DNA of 64,000 nucleotides from Chitinilyticum aquatile DSM 21506 (GCF_000430805.1 NZ_AUMS01000014.1:46775-110774), one strand, 5' to 3'; shown: positions 54,073 through 63,493, counted from the first letter of the stretch. A program made the numbers and translations. The notes: generated by a model from the sequence alone, not told the origin.

Positions 54073-54429
54073 TCAGGCCGGTTCGGCCTCGATGAAGAGC
54101 TCAGTCACTTTCTGGCGGCGGTGGCTGCGGGTCTCGCGCTTGAACATGCGGTCAAGGTTCAGTGCCGCGATGTGCGCCGCGCGGTCGATCGCGGCCAGCA
54201 AGTCGATGGCGCGCTCGGTTACCACGATGGGCTTGTGGCCGGGCACGGTGAGGTGAATCTGGCAGGCCTTGTCGACACCGCCCTTGGGGCCGTTTTCGTC
54301 GTTCAGGCGTACGGTTACGGCACCGACCCGCAGCAGCATGCGGTCGAGCGCCAGGCGGAGCCGGTTCATCACATAGTTGTGAGTGTTCTGGTCGAGCTTG
54401 AGATTCTTGACGATGATTTTCGGCTTCAT
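54073..54429 (-). CDS. HPF/RaiA-like ribosome-associated protein (second copy)
   Basis: A 118-residue protein. It starts MKPKIIVKNLKLDQNTHNYV and has the HPF fold order, with AVTVRLNDENGPKGGVDKACQIHL and the helix IDLLAAIDRAAHIAALNLDRMF. AAGGAG lies nine bases before the ATG. It is divergent from an NhaR-like LysR gene, repeating the arrangement at 28.1-29.5 kb. It may act in ribosome protection or stress. Confidence 0.82.
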   Translation of the reverse strand: MKPKIIVKNLKLDQNTHNYVMNRLRLALDRMLLRVGAVTVRLNDENGPKGGVDKACQIHLTVPGHKPIVVTERAIDLLAAIDRAAHIAALNLDRMFKRETRSHRRQKVTELFIEAEPA

Positions 54430-54535
54430 GGTGTCAGCTCCTTCTGCAAGAGACGAATCCATCCTAACCCCCGCGCAGTCTTCGAGTAAATCGGATAAAG
54501 TTGGATTAACCTTCAGTAAAAATTGGATTGATTTT
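54430..54535. promoter_or_regulatory. Divergent regulatory region with repeated GGAT motifs
   Basis: This spacer carries three (T/C)GGAT half-sites at 54491-54528 (TCGGAT, TTGGAT, TTGGAT; the first two ten bases apart), a plausible LysR target for the divergent HPF-like and NhaR-like genes. Inference from arrangement only. Confidence 0.4.
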
Positions 54536-55405
54536 GTGAACTTCCGCCTCAACTTCCACCACCTTCGCTACTTCTGGCAGGTCGCCCGCGAGGGCAGCAT
54601 GACTGGCGCCGCCGCCAAGCTGGGCCTGCGCGCGCAGACGCTCAGTCACCAGATCGGCCTGCTGGAGCAGGAGCTGGGCCGTGCGCTGTTTGCGCCGCAG
54701 GGGCGCGGGCTGGCGCTGACCGATGCCGGGCGCGAGGTTTTGCGCTATGCCGACCAGATTTTCCAGCTGGGCGAGGAGCTGCTCGGTAATCTGGATGACT
54801 CGGCGGCGCAGGCCTGTCTGCGCCTCAATGTGGGCATCTCGGACGTGCTGCCGAAAAACATCGCCTGCCAGTTGCTCAGCCCGGCGCTGGCCCTGCCACA
54901 AACGCTGAGGCTGACGTGCCACGAGGGCAGCACCGACCCGCTGCTGGCCGATCTGGCTCTGCACCAGCTGGATCTGGTGCTGACCGACCGTCCGCTCGGC
55001 TCGACCACTGCCCAGCAATTCCAGTGTGTCGAGTTGGGTCGCTGCCCGGTGTGGATTTTCGGCACGCCCCTGCTTGCCGAGCGCTGGGGTGATCAGGGTC
55101 TGGCAGGGGCGCCATTCCTGCTGCCTTCGCGTGGCAATATGCTGCGCAGCCGGCTTGAGCAGTGGTTTGCCACGCAGGGTGTGCAGGTCAATGTTGCCGG
55201 TGAATTCGATGATATTGCCCTGTTGCAGGCCTTCGGGCGTCGAGGGCTGGGTCTCTTTGCCGCACCGGCTTTTGCGCCGGATGATCTGGCGGGTGATGGC
55301 TCACTGATCGGGCTGGGCCTGCTTGAAGGCGTGGAGGAGTGCTTTTACGCCATCACGACACCACGCAAGCGCGAGCATCCTGCCGTGCGGGCGGTACTGC
55401 GCTGA
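54536..55405 (+). CDS. NhaR-type LysR transcription regulator (second copy)
   Basis: A 289-residue LysR regulator. The winged helix is FHHLRYFWQVAREGSMTGAAAKLGLRAQTLSHQIG and the effector domain includes the NhaR-like LNVGISDVLPKNIACQLL. GTG at 54536 is the likely start; the frame is open upstream to the divergent gene's start codon. It is paralogous to the regulator at 28105 and likewise divergent from an HPF-like gene. Confidence 0.9.
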   Translation: MNFRLNFHHLRYFWQVAREGSMTGAAAKLGLRAQTLSHQIGLLEQELGRALFAPQGRGLALTDAGREVLRYADQIFQLGEELLGNLDDSAAQACLRLNVGISDVLPKNIACQLLSPALALPQTLRLTCHEGSTDPLLADLALHQLDLVLTDRPLGSTTAQQFQCVELGRCPVWIFGTPLLAERWGDQGLAGAPFLLPSRGNMLRSRLEQWFATQGVQVNVAGEFDDIALLQAFGRRGLGLFAAPAFAPDDLAGDGSLIGLGLLEGVEECFYAITTPRKREHPAVRAVLR

Positions 55406-55422
55406 GATTTGTCCCCAAAAGC

Positions 55423-55448
55423 AGGGCCGCAGCAAATGCTGCGGCCCT
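55423..55448 (+). terminator. Terminator after the second NhaR-like gene
   Basis: An 11-bp perfect stem, AGGGCCGCAGC / GCTGCGGCCCT, with an AAAT loop and a short T run. Confidence 0.7.
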
Positions 55449-55465
55449 TTGCCCTGCACTCTGTT

Positions 55466-55645
55466 TTATTGCTTGACGGTTGCCGACGCGGCCGAGGCGG
55501 TGCTGGCTGCTTTCTTCTTGGCCTTGGCCTGTTTGGCTTTCTGCTCCTGGTAATTCTTGGCATTGGCCTGATCCGGCATCGCCTGGCCGGCCAGCGCAGG
55601 AAGCGAGAGTGCGCAGGCAATCATTGCGGTGAGCAATCTTCTCAT
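55466..55645 (-). CDS. Small exported Lys/Ala-rich peptide
   Basis: A 59-residue protein with a signal peptide (MRRLLTAMIACALSLPALAG) and a mature region rich in Ala, Lys and Gln (MPDQANAKNYQEQKAKQ). The ATG at 55645 has GGAG eight bases upstream; a GTG at 55654 would add three residues. Predicted periplasmic; unknown function. It is divergent from the chitinase gene. Confidence 0.65.
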   Translation of the reverse strand: MRRLLTAMIACALSLPALAGQAMPDQANAKNYQEQKAKQAKAKKKAASTASAASATVKQ

Positions 55646-55850
55646 TGCAAACACTCCATGTCGTTGTGATGACGCTAAATTTTAGACAAGTGATTGATGA
55701 GGAAAAGGTGAGGGTTTTGCATTGGCCGCCGGGCGGTCATGGTGAAATCCCGACAGCGCATGACAGCTGGCTTGCCAGCCGCTTTGCCCGCGCCTACTCT
55801 CTTGGTCACAACAACAATTCCATTTCAAACTAAGGATCGAGGGTCAAATC

Positions 55851-57596
55851 ATGAAACTGCTGTTATTGCCTCTGTTGATGGCCGCTGCCTTTGCCAATGG
55901 CGCGCCGCTTTTCAGTGAAGATTTTGAAAGTGGCGACCTGAATGCCAAGTGGGTCGGCCAGAATGGTGACGGCTCCGTGCCGATGAATGTCACCATCGTC
56001 GATGATCCGCTGCGCCCGGGCAACAAGGTCGCACGGTTTGACAAGCCGGTTTTTGGCGGTGACATCTTCACCAAGATGACCTTTCCGGAAGGCAAGTACA
56101 TCCTGAAATTCGAATACCTCGGCATGTGCGGCAACAACTGTGGTGGCACGATCGGTACGACGACCGATTTTCCCGGCCGCGATAAGTGGATTGCCGGTAC
56201 GGCCAATTCCGGTTTTCCCGAGCGCATCAAGGACACCAAGAAGTGGGAAAGCTACGAGTTTGACTTCAAGCTGCGCGAACCCATGCACCTGACCATCGAG
56301 CAATGGGTGCAGTCCAATGGCGCAGGCAAGGATATTTACTTCGATAATATCCAGATCCTGCCGGCTGATGGTGCCGCCGCCGAAGCCAAGCCGGCCGCAG
56401 CTGCCGCTGTGGCGGCAGATGCCGTAGCTGCACCGGGCAAACCGCAGTGGGTTGGCTATTTCACTTCCTGGGGCAAGGGCGATGGCTTCTATGTGAAAAA
56501 CATCGAAACCAGCGGCCAGGCCAAGAAGCTGACCGTCATCAACTATGCCTTTGCCAATGTGGTGAACAACAAGTGCGTGATTGGCCAGCCGGAAGATGAT
56601 TACCTGAACCCGATTCCGGCCGAGTTCACGCTCGACGGCAAGGAAGACAAGGGCGATAACGGTCTCTATGGCCACTGGAACCAGCTCAAGCAGCTGAAGA
56701 AAAAGAACCCGAACCTCAAGGTTGTAATCAGCCTGGGTGGCTGGACCTGGTCGAAGTTCTTCTCTGATGCGGCTCTGCCTGCCAACCGCGAAGCCTTCGT
56801 GAAATCCTGCGTTGATCAGTTCGTGAAGGGTGATGTGGCCGGCAAGGACGGCAAGGTTGTGCCGGGCCTGGCCAAGGGTGTGTTTGACGGTATCGATATC
56901 GACTGGGAATACCCGGGCAGCCAGGGTGATGCCGGCAATATCGTCCGCGCCGAAGACACCCAGAACTTTACCGCCCTGCTGAGCGAATTCCGCAAGCAGA
57001 TGAACACGGTCGACAAGAATCTGCTGCTGACCATTGCCGCTCCGGCACCGAGCAGCAAGACGGCCACGATCGAGCTGGGCAAGATTCACGCCCCGCTGAA
57101 CTGGATCAACATCATGACCTATGACTTCTCGGGTGGCTGGTCCAGCGTGACCGGGCACAATGCCAACTTGCTTGGCACCAAGAAGGATTCGGGTGCGGTT
57201 GATATTGCCGTGAAGGATTATCTCGATGGCGGTGTTCCTGCCAACAAGATCGTCGTTGGTGTTCCGTTCTACGGTTATGGCTGGGTGGTCGCCAAAACCG
57301 ACAACAACGGCATGTATCAGGCCGTTTCGGCCAAGGCCAAGGGCAAATTCGAGGCCGGGCAGGACAAGTATGACCTCGTGAAGGCCAAGCCGGGCAAGGT
57401 GTTCCGTGATGACGTTACCAAGTCGGCCTGGAAGTTTGACGGCAAGGAAGTCTGGACCTTCGACGATGCCGAAACCATGAAAACCAAGGTTGAGTATGTG
57501 AAGAAAAACAAACTTGCCGGCGTGATGGTGTGGGAGTTGTCTGGTGACAAGACTGGCGAGCTGAGCAATCTGATTGCCACTGAACTGGCCAAGTAA
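55851..57596 (+). CDS. Secreted GH18 chitinase
   Basis: A 581-residue enzyme with a signal peptide (MKLLLLPLLMAAAFANG), an N-terminal carbohydrate-binding-like beta domain (~20-170), an Ala/Pro linker (~172-198) and a glycoside hydrolase family 18 catalytic domain. The catalytic motif is DGIDIDWEYPG (DxxDxDxE with the acid Glu at ~353). VVISLGGWTWSKFF and NIMTYDFSGGW are the other GH18 signatures. It hydrolyses chitin outside the cell. A strong terminator follows at 57615-57642. Confidence 0.93.
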   Translation: MKLLLLPLLMAAAFANGAPLFSEDFESGDLNAKWVGQNGDGSVPMNVTIVDDPLRPGNKVARFDKPVFGGDIFTKMTFPEGKYILKFEYLGMCGNNCGGTIGTTTDFPGRDKWIAGTANSGFPERIKDTKKWESYEFDFKLREPMHLTIEQWVQSNGAGKDIYFDNIQILPADGAAAEAKPAAAAAVAADAVAAPGKPQWVGYFTSWGKGDGFYVKNIETSGQAKKLTVINYAFANVVNNKCVIGQPEDDYLNPIPAEFTLDGKEDKGDNGLYGHWNQLKQLKKKNPNLKVVISLGGWTWSKFFSDAALPANREAFVKSCVDQFVKGDVAGKDGKVVPGLAKGVFDGIDIDWEYPGSQGDAGNIVRAEDTQNFTALLSEFRKQMNTVDKNLLLTIAAPAPSSKTATIELGKIHAPLNWINIMTYDFSGGWSSVTGHNANLLGTKKDSGAVDIAVKDYLDGGVPANKIVVGVPFYGYGWVVAKTDNNGMYQAVSAKAKGKFEAGQDKYDLVKAKPGKVFRDDVTKSAWKFDGKEVWTFDDAETMKTKVEYVKKNKLAGVMVWELSGDKTGELSNLIATELAK

Positions 57597-57614
57597 TCGC
57601 GGCCTGCTTCAAGT

Positions 57615-57642
57615 AAAAACGGGGGCTTCGGCTCCCGTTTTT
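57615..57642 (+). terminator. Intrinsic terminator after the chitinase gene
   Basis: A 12-bp stem with TTCG tetraloop (57615-57626, 57631-57642, one G-T pair), left A run and right T run. Confidence 0.93.
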
Positions 57643-57781
57643 GCTGTTTGCGCTATAACTCAATCACTTTTCTGATGCGGGTGGCGACGGCCTGTCGGCC
57701 ACGATGCGTTAAACTACTCGTTTCGCGGTAACTCGGTGAGAGTTGCCGGCGCATCATCATATTCAGTTCCGGAGTCCCGCC

Positions 57782-58930
57782 TTGCTGCAAACCTTCCAGT
57801 TTTTCGCCCCTTGTCCGCGCGGCCTTGAAGCCCTGCTCGCCCAGGAGATTACCCAGCTTGGTGCTCGCGATGTAAAGGCTGGTGATGGTGGCGTGGCATT
57901 TGCCGGTGCTCCGCTGATGATGTACCGCGTCAACCTGCATTCAAGGCTGGCGAGCCGTGTGCTGTGGAAGCTGGCCGAGCGGCCGTACCGCAGCGAGGAC
58001 GATATCTATCAGCTTGCCCGTAGCGTCGAATGGCCGGCGTTGTTTGCGCTGGAAAACACGATCAAGGTCAGCGTCACGGCTATCAAATCGCCGCTGCGCA
58101 GTACCGAATTTGTCGGTCTGAAGGTCAAGGATGCGGTTTGCGATGCCTTCCGCGCCAAGACCGGTGCTCGTCCCAGCGTCGATACGCAGGCGCCGGACAT
58201 GCGCATCCATGCCTTCCTCACCGATCGCATGGCGGTGATCTATCTCGATACCTCGGGCGAGCCGCTGTTCAAGCGCGGCTACCGCCGTGAAACCGGTGCG
58301 GCACCGCTGCGTGAGAACCTGGCTGCCGGCATCGTGCAGCTGAGTGGCTGGAAAGCCGATGAGCCGCTGCTCGATCCGATGTGCGGCTCGGGCACGATCC
58401 TGATCGAGGCGGCCATGCTGGCGCGCAAGATGGCGCCGGGCATGCAGCGCGATTTTGCCTTCCAGAAATTCCGCGATTTTGCGCCCGCCATCTGGCAGAA
58501 GCTGAAGGATGAGGCTCAAGCCGGCGAAACTCACCAGCCGCTGCAACTGTTCGGGCGCGACATCGACCGTACCGCGCTGCGCCATGCTGAAAGCAATATG
58601 AAGGCGGCGGGCGTTGCCGACACCATTGCGCTGGAATGGGGTGATTACCTGGATGCCGCGGCACCGGCCGATCATGGCGTGCTGCTGACCAACCCGCCGT
58701 ATGGCGTGCGGCTGGAAGAACAGCAGCATCTGATGTCGCTTTATCCACAATGGGGTGATGTGCTCAAACAGTGCTTTGCCGGCTGGCGCGCCTATTTCTT
58801 TACCGGCGACATGCAACTGGCCAAGACGATCCGCCTGAAGGCGAGCAAGCGCACGCCGCTCTTCAATGGCGCGCTGGATTGCCGCCTGTTCGAGTTCCTG
58901 ATGGTGCGTGGCGGCAACCGCGACAAATAG
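57782..58930 (+). CDS. THUMP-domain RNA methyltransferase (RlmL N-terminal type)
   Basis: A 382-residue SAM-dependent methyltransferase of the RlmL/YcbY-N family that modifies 23S rRNA guanine N2. It carries FAPCPRGLEALLAQEI, a THUMP domain (~40-150), LLDPMCGSGTILIEAA (SAM motif I) and TNPPYGVRLEEQ (the NPPY catalytic motif). TTG at 57782 is the likely start because GGAG lies seven bases upstream; another TTG at 57743 would add 13 residues. It is the N-terminal half only of the bifunctional E. coli RlmKL. Confidence 0.88.
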   Translation: MLQTFQFFAPCPRGLEALLAQEITQLGARDVKAGDGGVAFAGAPLMMYRVNLHSRLASRVLWKLAERPYRSEDDIYQLARSVEWPALFALENTIKVSVTAIKSPLRSTEFVGLKVKDAVCDAFRAKTGARPSVDTQAPDMRIHAFLTDRMAVIYLDTSGEPLFKRGYRRETGAAPLRENLAAGIVQLSGWKADEPLLDPMCGSGTILIEAAMLARKMAPGMQRDFAFQKFRDFAPAIWQKLKDEAQAGETHQPLQLFGRDIDRTALRHAESNMKAAGVADTIALEWGDYLDAAAPADHGVLLTNPPYGVRLEEQQHLMSLYPQWGDVLKQCFAGWRAYFFTGDMQLAKTIRLKASKRTPLFNGALDCRLFEFLMVRGGNRDK

Positions 58931-58936
58931 GTTTTG

Positions 58937-58985
58937 ATGTATGTGCTTTCAGCCCTTTATCTATAGGGGCTGTGTTTGTATACCC
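58937..58985. repeat. Palindromic repeat, family P, copy 12
   Basis: A 49-bp element with a decayed left end (GATGTATG) and right end TTTGTATACCC; the arms CAGCCCTTTATC / AGGGGCTG pair. It lies six bases after the methyltransferase stop. Its right half is the end of the convergent GGDEF gene (GIQTQPL and stop). Confidence 0.82.
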
Positions 58986-59587
58986 TTGCCATTTTCCTGT
59001 TCGCCGTACAGCACAACCAGATTGTCACCCAGATCGTGTGCACGCTCCATGGTCGCTTCTGCGGCGAGGAGCAGGTCATCAATGGTCTGGGTTTCGTCGC
59101 GCAGCTCGCACACGGCAATACTGACTGAAACCGCGACGGGGTGCATGCCGACCATGCAGCCAGCCTCGGCGACGCGCTTGCGGATGCGCTCGGCGACAAT
59201 GGCGGCACCGGCGAGGCTGGTGTCTGGTAGCAGCAGGGCCAGTTCTTCGCCGGCATAGCGTCCGGCAAGATCAAAGTCGCGGATCGACAGGCGGATCTGC
59301 GAGGCGACATATTGCAGCGCCAGATCGCCGCCGCCCTGGCCATGCATCCGGTTGATCTCGCGCATGCGGTCAACATCCAGCAACAGCATCGATACGGCTT
59401 TCTGCGCGCGTTGCGAGCGGTTCACTTCACGCTGGGCCAGATCAAGGAACTGCTGGCGGTTGAAGAGTCCGGTCAGCGGGTCGCGCACCCGTTCCTTTGC
59501 CAGGGTGTGTTCAGTGTCGCGCAGGCGCAGCCAGAGTACGGCGATCAGGATCACGAGCAGGGCAAACAAAAGCGAAAGCAGGGGCAT
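58961..59587 (-). CDS. GGDEF-domain protein with degenerate active site
   Basis: A 208-residue protein with an N-terminal membrane segment (LLSLLFALLVILIAVLWLRL) and a GGDEF domain (residues ~37-200). DPLTGLFNRQQFLDLA and LLLDVDRMREINRMHG are intact, but the GG(D/E)EF site reads YAGEELALLL, so the first Gly is Ala and Phe is Leu. It may be a weak cyclase or a c-di-GMP-independent signalling protein. GGAG lies nine bases before 59587; 59620 is an alternative start. The C-terminal residues GIQTQPL lie in a palindromic repeat. Confidence 0.82.
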   Translation of the reverse strand: MPLLSLLFALLVILIAVLWLRLRDTEHTLAKERVRDPLTGLFNRQQFLDLAQREVNRSQRAQKAVSMLLLDVDRMREINRMHGQGGGDLALQYVASQIRLSIRDFDLAGRYAGEELALLLPDTSLAGAAIVAERIRKRVAEAGCMVGMHPVAVSVSIAVCELRDETQTIDDLLLAAEATMERAHDLGDNLVVLYGEQENGKGIQTQPL

Positions 59588-59666
59588 GACTGGAAACTCC
59601 GTAACGCGTGTTTTGAGCATAGCAGTCCCGCCACAGCATGCAGCCCGAATCGGCTAGAATGGCCGG

Positions 59667-60704
59667 ATGACTTCGCATGCCCCCGCTTCGGTATGCCTGG
59701 TGCGCCTGTCCGCGCTGGGTGATCTGTTTTTGCTGCTGCCCGCTGTGCAGGCCCTCTGCGATGGCTTGCCGCAAACGCGGATCAGCTGGCTGATTGAGCG
59801 CCGTTTTCTGCCGGCCGTCGCCCATCTTGCCGGGCGTATCGACCTGTATCCCGTCGATGGACCACGTACGCTGGCTGAATTTCGCCGCATCCGGCGGGAT
59901 TTTTCCGACCGTAAATTCGATGTACTGCTTGCCATGCAGGCCAAGCTGCGCAGCAATCTGATCTACCCGCTGATCCGTGCCGACCGCAAGATCGGTTTCG
60001 ATGCCCGACGGGCGAAAGACGGGCAAGGGCTGTGGGTAAACGAGCGCATTCCCCGTGCCGATGAACATCTTGCCGATGGTTTTCTCGCTTTTGTGCGCCA
60101 GCTGGGTGTGACTGAACAGCCAGCCAGCTGGGCGCCTCCGCTGCTGCCTGCAGCACTCGATTGGCGTGAGGCACTGCTCGGTGACGAGCCTTATCTGGTC
60201 TACAACCCGTCCGCAAGCAAGGCCGAGCGTGACTGGCCGCAGGCCTTGCAATGCGAATTTCTGCGTCGCCTGCCCGAAGCCGGCTGGCGTGGCCGGGTGG
60301 TGATTACCGGCAGCAATCCGGCGCAATCCGCTGAACTGGCTGCCTGTGTGCCCGACGGGCTGGGGCTCAGCCTGTGTGGCCAGACTGATCTGCCCCAGCT
60401 CTTTGCCCTGTTGGCCGGAGCAAGGGCACTGGTGTCGCCCGATAGTGGCCCGGTGCACATCGCCCGTGCCTATGAGGTGCCGGTGGTCGGCCTGTATGCC
60501 GTGGCGCGCTCCGCACTGAGCGGCCCGTGGCAGCAGAGCGGCTTCTGTGTTGATGTGTATGATGAGGCCGTGGGGCAATTGCTTGGCAAGGAGCCGGGCA
60601 CGGTTGACTGGCACTTGCGTGTGCATGATGCGCGCGCGATGGCGCTGATTACAGTCGATGCAGTGCTGGCGCAGCTGGCCCGTGCGGTAGTGGTACAGCC
60701 GTAA
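59667..60704 (+). CDS. GT9 heptosyltransferase (WaaC/WaaF-like)
   Basis: A 345-residue GT9 protein. N-terminal VCLVRLSALGDLFLLLPAVQAL, then YNPSASKAERDWP and LVSPDSGPVHIARAYEVPVVGLYAV in the C-terminal domain. It lies directly before waaA with a 1-base stop/start overlap (TAATG), the classic heptosyltransferase-KDO transferase pairing. Fourth GT9 protein in the window, outside the main LPS operon. Confidence 0.9.
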   Translation: MTSHAPASVCLVRLSALGDLFLLLPAVQALCDGLPQTRISWLIERRFLPAVAHLAGRIDLYPVDGPRTLAEFRRIRRDFSDRKFDVLLAMQAKLRSNLIYPLIRADRKIGFDARRAKDGQGLWVNERIPRADEHLADGFLAFVRQLGVTEQPASWAPPLLPAALDWREALLGDEPYLVYNPSASKAERDWPQALQCEFLRRLPEAGWRGRVVITGSNPAQSAELAACVPDGLGLSLCGQTDLPQLFALLAGARALVSPDSGPVHIARAYEVPVVGLYAVARSALSGPWQQSGFCVDVYDEAVGQLLGKEPGTVDWHLRVHDARAMALITVDAVLAQLARAVVVQP

Positions 60705-61984
60705 TGGCGCGCGCGCTCTACAGGCTGGCGCTGTGGCTGGCTTTCCCGCTGATCTGGCTGTATCTGCTCAGACGAGCACGCAAGCAACCCGCCTATCGCG
60801 AGCACTGGCGCGAGCGGCTCGGTTTTTATGATGCAGCACCCCAGTCCGGTCCGTGCCACTGGATTCATGCGGTTTCCGTTGGCGAAATGCGCGCGGCGGC
60901 GCCGGTTGTTCAGGAGCTGCTCACGCGCAATCCTGATACACGAATTCTGCTAACCTGCATGACGCCGACGGGTCGGGCCACTGCTGCCGAGGTATTGGCG
61001 GGCAGGGGCCAGGTTGTATACCTTCCCTACGATTACCCCGGAGCGGTATCTCGCTTTCTGCAGCATTGGCGCCCGCAGCTTGGCCTGATCATGGAAACGG
61101 AAATCTGGCCGAATCTGATTCATGGTTGCGCTGATGCGGGTGTGCCGCTTTACCTTGGCAATGCGCGCCTGTCGGAGAAATCTGCACGCGGCTACAGCCG
61201 GGTGGCAGGGTTGGTCGGCCCGGCACTGGCGCGTTGCGCCGGCGTACTGGCGCAGAGTGACGCCGATGCCGCGAGACTGACTGCGCTTGGCGCTCGCGAT
61301 GTCCAGATCATGGGAAGCGTCAAATTCGATACGACCCCGGACGCCGGGCAGCGCCTGCGCGGACAGGAGTGGAGTAGCCGCATTGGCAAGCGGCCTGTAT
61401 TGCTGCTGGCATCCAGTCGTGAAGGCGAAGAGGTTTTACTGCTGGATGCACTGACAGGCATCTGGCCGCAAGAGTTGCTGCTGGTTCTGATTCCGCGCCA
61501 CCCGCAACGCTTTGACACTGTGGCCGAGCTGCTGCAGGCACGTGGCCTGCGCGTATTGCGGCGCTCAGAGTGGAATGACGAGGCGGCGATCACTCCAGAT
61601 GTGCAGGTGCTGCTGGGCGACTCGATGGGCGAGATGACCTGCTGGTATGCGGCGGCGGCGGCCACTGCAGCTCCGGTGTTGATGGGCGGCTCGCTCCTGC
61701 CTTTCGGCAGCCAGAATCTGATCGAGCCCTGCGCGCAGGGCGTTCCGGTCGTGCTGGGGCCGTCAACCTTCAATTTTGCTGCGATTGCGGAAGAGGCGCT
61801 GGCCGCTGGTGCGGCCAGGCAGGGCGAGTCTCCTGCGCGCGCCATTGCCCTGGCCCTGGCGTTGCTGAGCGACGAGGGCGAGCGCAAGCGGATGGCCGAG
61901 GCTGGATTGCATTTTGCCGCCGCCCATCGTGGCGCAACCCGCCGTCTGGTGGATTATCTGCTTGTCGAAAAGGCCGCAGCCTGA
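60704..61984 (+). CDS. waaA: 3-deoxy-D-manno-octulosonic acid (KDO) transferase
   Basis: A 426-residue GT30 enzyme that adds KDO residues to lipid IV-A. The N-terminal membrane anchor ALWLAFPLIWLYLL is followed by HAVSVGEMRAAAPVV and LIMETEIWPNLI (the family signature), then GSLLPFGSQNLIEPCAQGVPVVLGP near the C-terminus. It starts in the overlapping TAATG of the preceding gene. Its 3' end overlaps a convergent transporter gene by 31 bases. Confidence 0.95.
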   Translation: MARALYRLALWLAFPLIWLYLLRRARKQPAYREHWRERLGFYDAAPQSGPCHWIHAVSVGEMRAAAPVVQELLTRNPDTRILLTCMTPTGRATAAEVLAGRGQVVYLPYDYPGAVSRFLQHWRPQLGLIMETEIWPNLIHGCADAGVPLYLGNARLSEKSARGYSRVAGLVGPALARCAGVLAQSDADAARLTALGARDVQIMGSVKFDTTPDAGQRLRGQEWSSRIGKRPVLLLASSREGEEVLLLDALTGIWPQELLLVLIPRHPQRFDTVAELLQARGLRVLRRSEWNDEAAITPDVQVLLGDSMGEMTCWYAAAAATAAPVLMGGSLLPFGSQNLIEPCAQGVPVVLGPSTFNFAAIAEEALAAGAARQGESPARAIALALALLSDEGERKRMAEAGLHFAAAHRGATRRLVDYLLVEKAAA

Positions 61985-62838
61985 CGCTGGTTCAGCAGGT
62001 GCAAGCCCAGCCCGGCCAGAATCAGTACGCTGCCGGTGGCTAGCTGTGCCGATACCGTCTCATGATTGACGGCATGCCCGAGCCAGAGTGCGCTGGCGGG
62101 GGTGACCAGTGAAATCAGCGCCACCGAAATCGGCCGGCAGTTCTGGATCAGCTTGTAATACACGCTAAAACCCAGGGCTGAGCCGACAATGGCGAGATAT
62201 AAGATTGCCGCCAGTGTCCTGGGTTCAGGGGGGGCTTGCGGCAGAGGCGTTCCGCCGAATAGCCAGACACCTCCGGTGATCATCGCGCAGATCAGTAATG
62301 CGCAGGTGTTGATGGCGGATGCAGACTGTCCCTCACTGTGGCGTTTCAGCAGCACCGCCCCTGCCGATTGCAGTGCAACCGCCAGCAGGATGACCGCAAC
62401 GCCCAGCCAGCCACCGGGGCCGCTGTGCAGATGGCCGGCAAAGATGACCGCCAGTCCCGACAGGCCGCACACGATTGCGCCAAGTTCGCCGGCACGCAGG
62501 CGCTCGCCCAGCCAGAGCCAGGCAAACAGCGCCGTCATCAGGGGAATCAGTCCGAACAGGACAGCCACCAGCCCCGACGAGACATGCTGCGATGCCCAGT
62601 AGGTGCAAAGCATCGACGTGGCCGATGCCGTTCCGGCAATCAGGCCGCTGCGCCAGAGTGCCCGCGAAGTGAATGATGCATGCCGCCGCAGTTGCACCAG
62701 CAGCCAGACCACCAGCGCCGCCAGCGTAAAGCGCGCGGTAACCGCCAGGCTGAATGGCATGCCAGTCACGCTCCATTTGATCGCCAGCGGCGTTGTGCTC
62801 CAGAGCAGGGTGAGAAACAGGGCGGAGAGCGTGTTCAT
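61954..62838 (-). CDS. EamA/DMT-family transporter
   Basis: A 294-residue membrane protein with ten helices and two EamA repeats: ALFLTLLWSTTPLAIKWSV and AVILLAVALQSAGAVLLKRHSEG. The family exports amino acids or other metabolites; the substrate is unknown. It is convergent with waaA and overlaps it by 31 bases at the 3' ends, with no terminator between. Confidence 0.85.
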   Translation of the reverse strand: MNTLSALFLTLLWSTTPLAIKWSVTGMPFSLAVTARFTLAALVVWLLVQLRRHASFTSRALWRSGLIAGTASATSMLCTYWASQHVSSGLVAVLFGLIPLMTALFAWLWLGERLRAGELGAIVCGLSGLAVIFAGHLHSGPGGWLGVAVILLAVALQSAGAVLLKRHSEGQSASAINTCALLICAMITGGVWLFGGTPLPQAPPEPRTLAAILYLAIVGSALGFSVYYKLIQNCRPISVALISLVTPASALWLGHAVNHETVSAQLATGSVLILAGLGLHLLNQRQAAAFSTSR

Positions 62839-62975
62839 GCGGGCAAGAATAAAACATTTCAGCCTGTCGCTGCGGCATAGAAGTCATTTGTACTGATTTC
62901 GGCCATAATCCTGAGTAAAATTGTCGGATATGTCGAGTGGCCAGTTGGCCTGATGTTCTTTATCCGGGAGGGGTG

Positions 62976-63491
62976 ATGAGTATCGAGTTTGATCAGGAAG
63001 GTCCGGGATTCGATGATCCGTTAGTCATGCTGCATGCCTGTCATGAGCGGGTGCGGCACTTCGCTGGACTGGGACTGAAGTTGTCCGCGCATCTTGCTGC
63101 GCATGGCAACGATGCCATGGCCCGCGAAGCGGCGGGCAAAATCCTGCGGTATTTCAGTGTGGCAGCGCCGCTGCATCACCAGGATGAAGAAGAGGATCTG
63201 TTTCCAGCCTTGCTGGACGCAGCTCCGGAAGAGCTCCGGATGCAGATCCGCCGGCTTGAGGCCGAGCATGCGGATCTGGCGGTGCTGTGGCGGCGGATGC
63301 GCACTGCGCTGGAACAGGTCGTGACTGGCGCGGCAGTGCTGGATGAGGAGTTGGCTCGCGAGTTCTCCGAGCGTTATCCCCGCCACGCCGATGACGAAGA
63401 GCAGCTCATCTATCCGCATGCCAGTCGCTTGCTGGACCGAACCATATTACATGAGATGGGCGCGCGGATGGCTGCACGGCGCAAGTACTAA
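62976..63491 (+). CDS. Hemerythrin-like domain protein
   Basis: A 171-residue helical protein with the hemerythrin diiron-ligand pattern: HACHERVRHFAGLGL, APLHHQDEEEDLFPALL (HxxxE), EAEHADLAVLW and RHADDEEQLIYPHASRLL. Such proteins bind oxygen or nitric oxide and repair or sense oxidative damage (YtfE/RIC-like or the stand-alone bacterial hemerythrins). The ATG at 62976 has GGGAGGGG just upstream. A palindromic repeat follows its stop by two bases. Confidence 0.88.
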   Translation: MSIEFDQEGPGFDDPLVMLHACHERVRHFAGLGLKLSAHLAAHGNDAMAREAAGKILRYFSVAAPLHHQDEEEDLFPALLDAAPEELRMQIRRLEAEHADLAVLWRRMRTALEQVVTGAAVLDEELAREFSERYPRHADDEEQLIYPHASRLLDRTILHEMGARMAARRKY

Positions 63492-63493
63492 GG

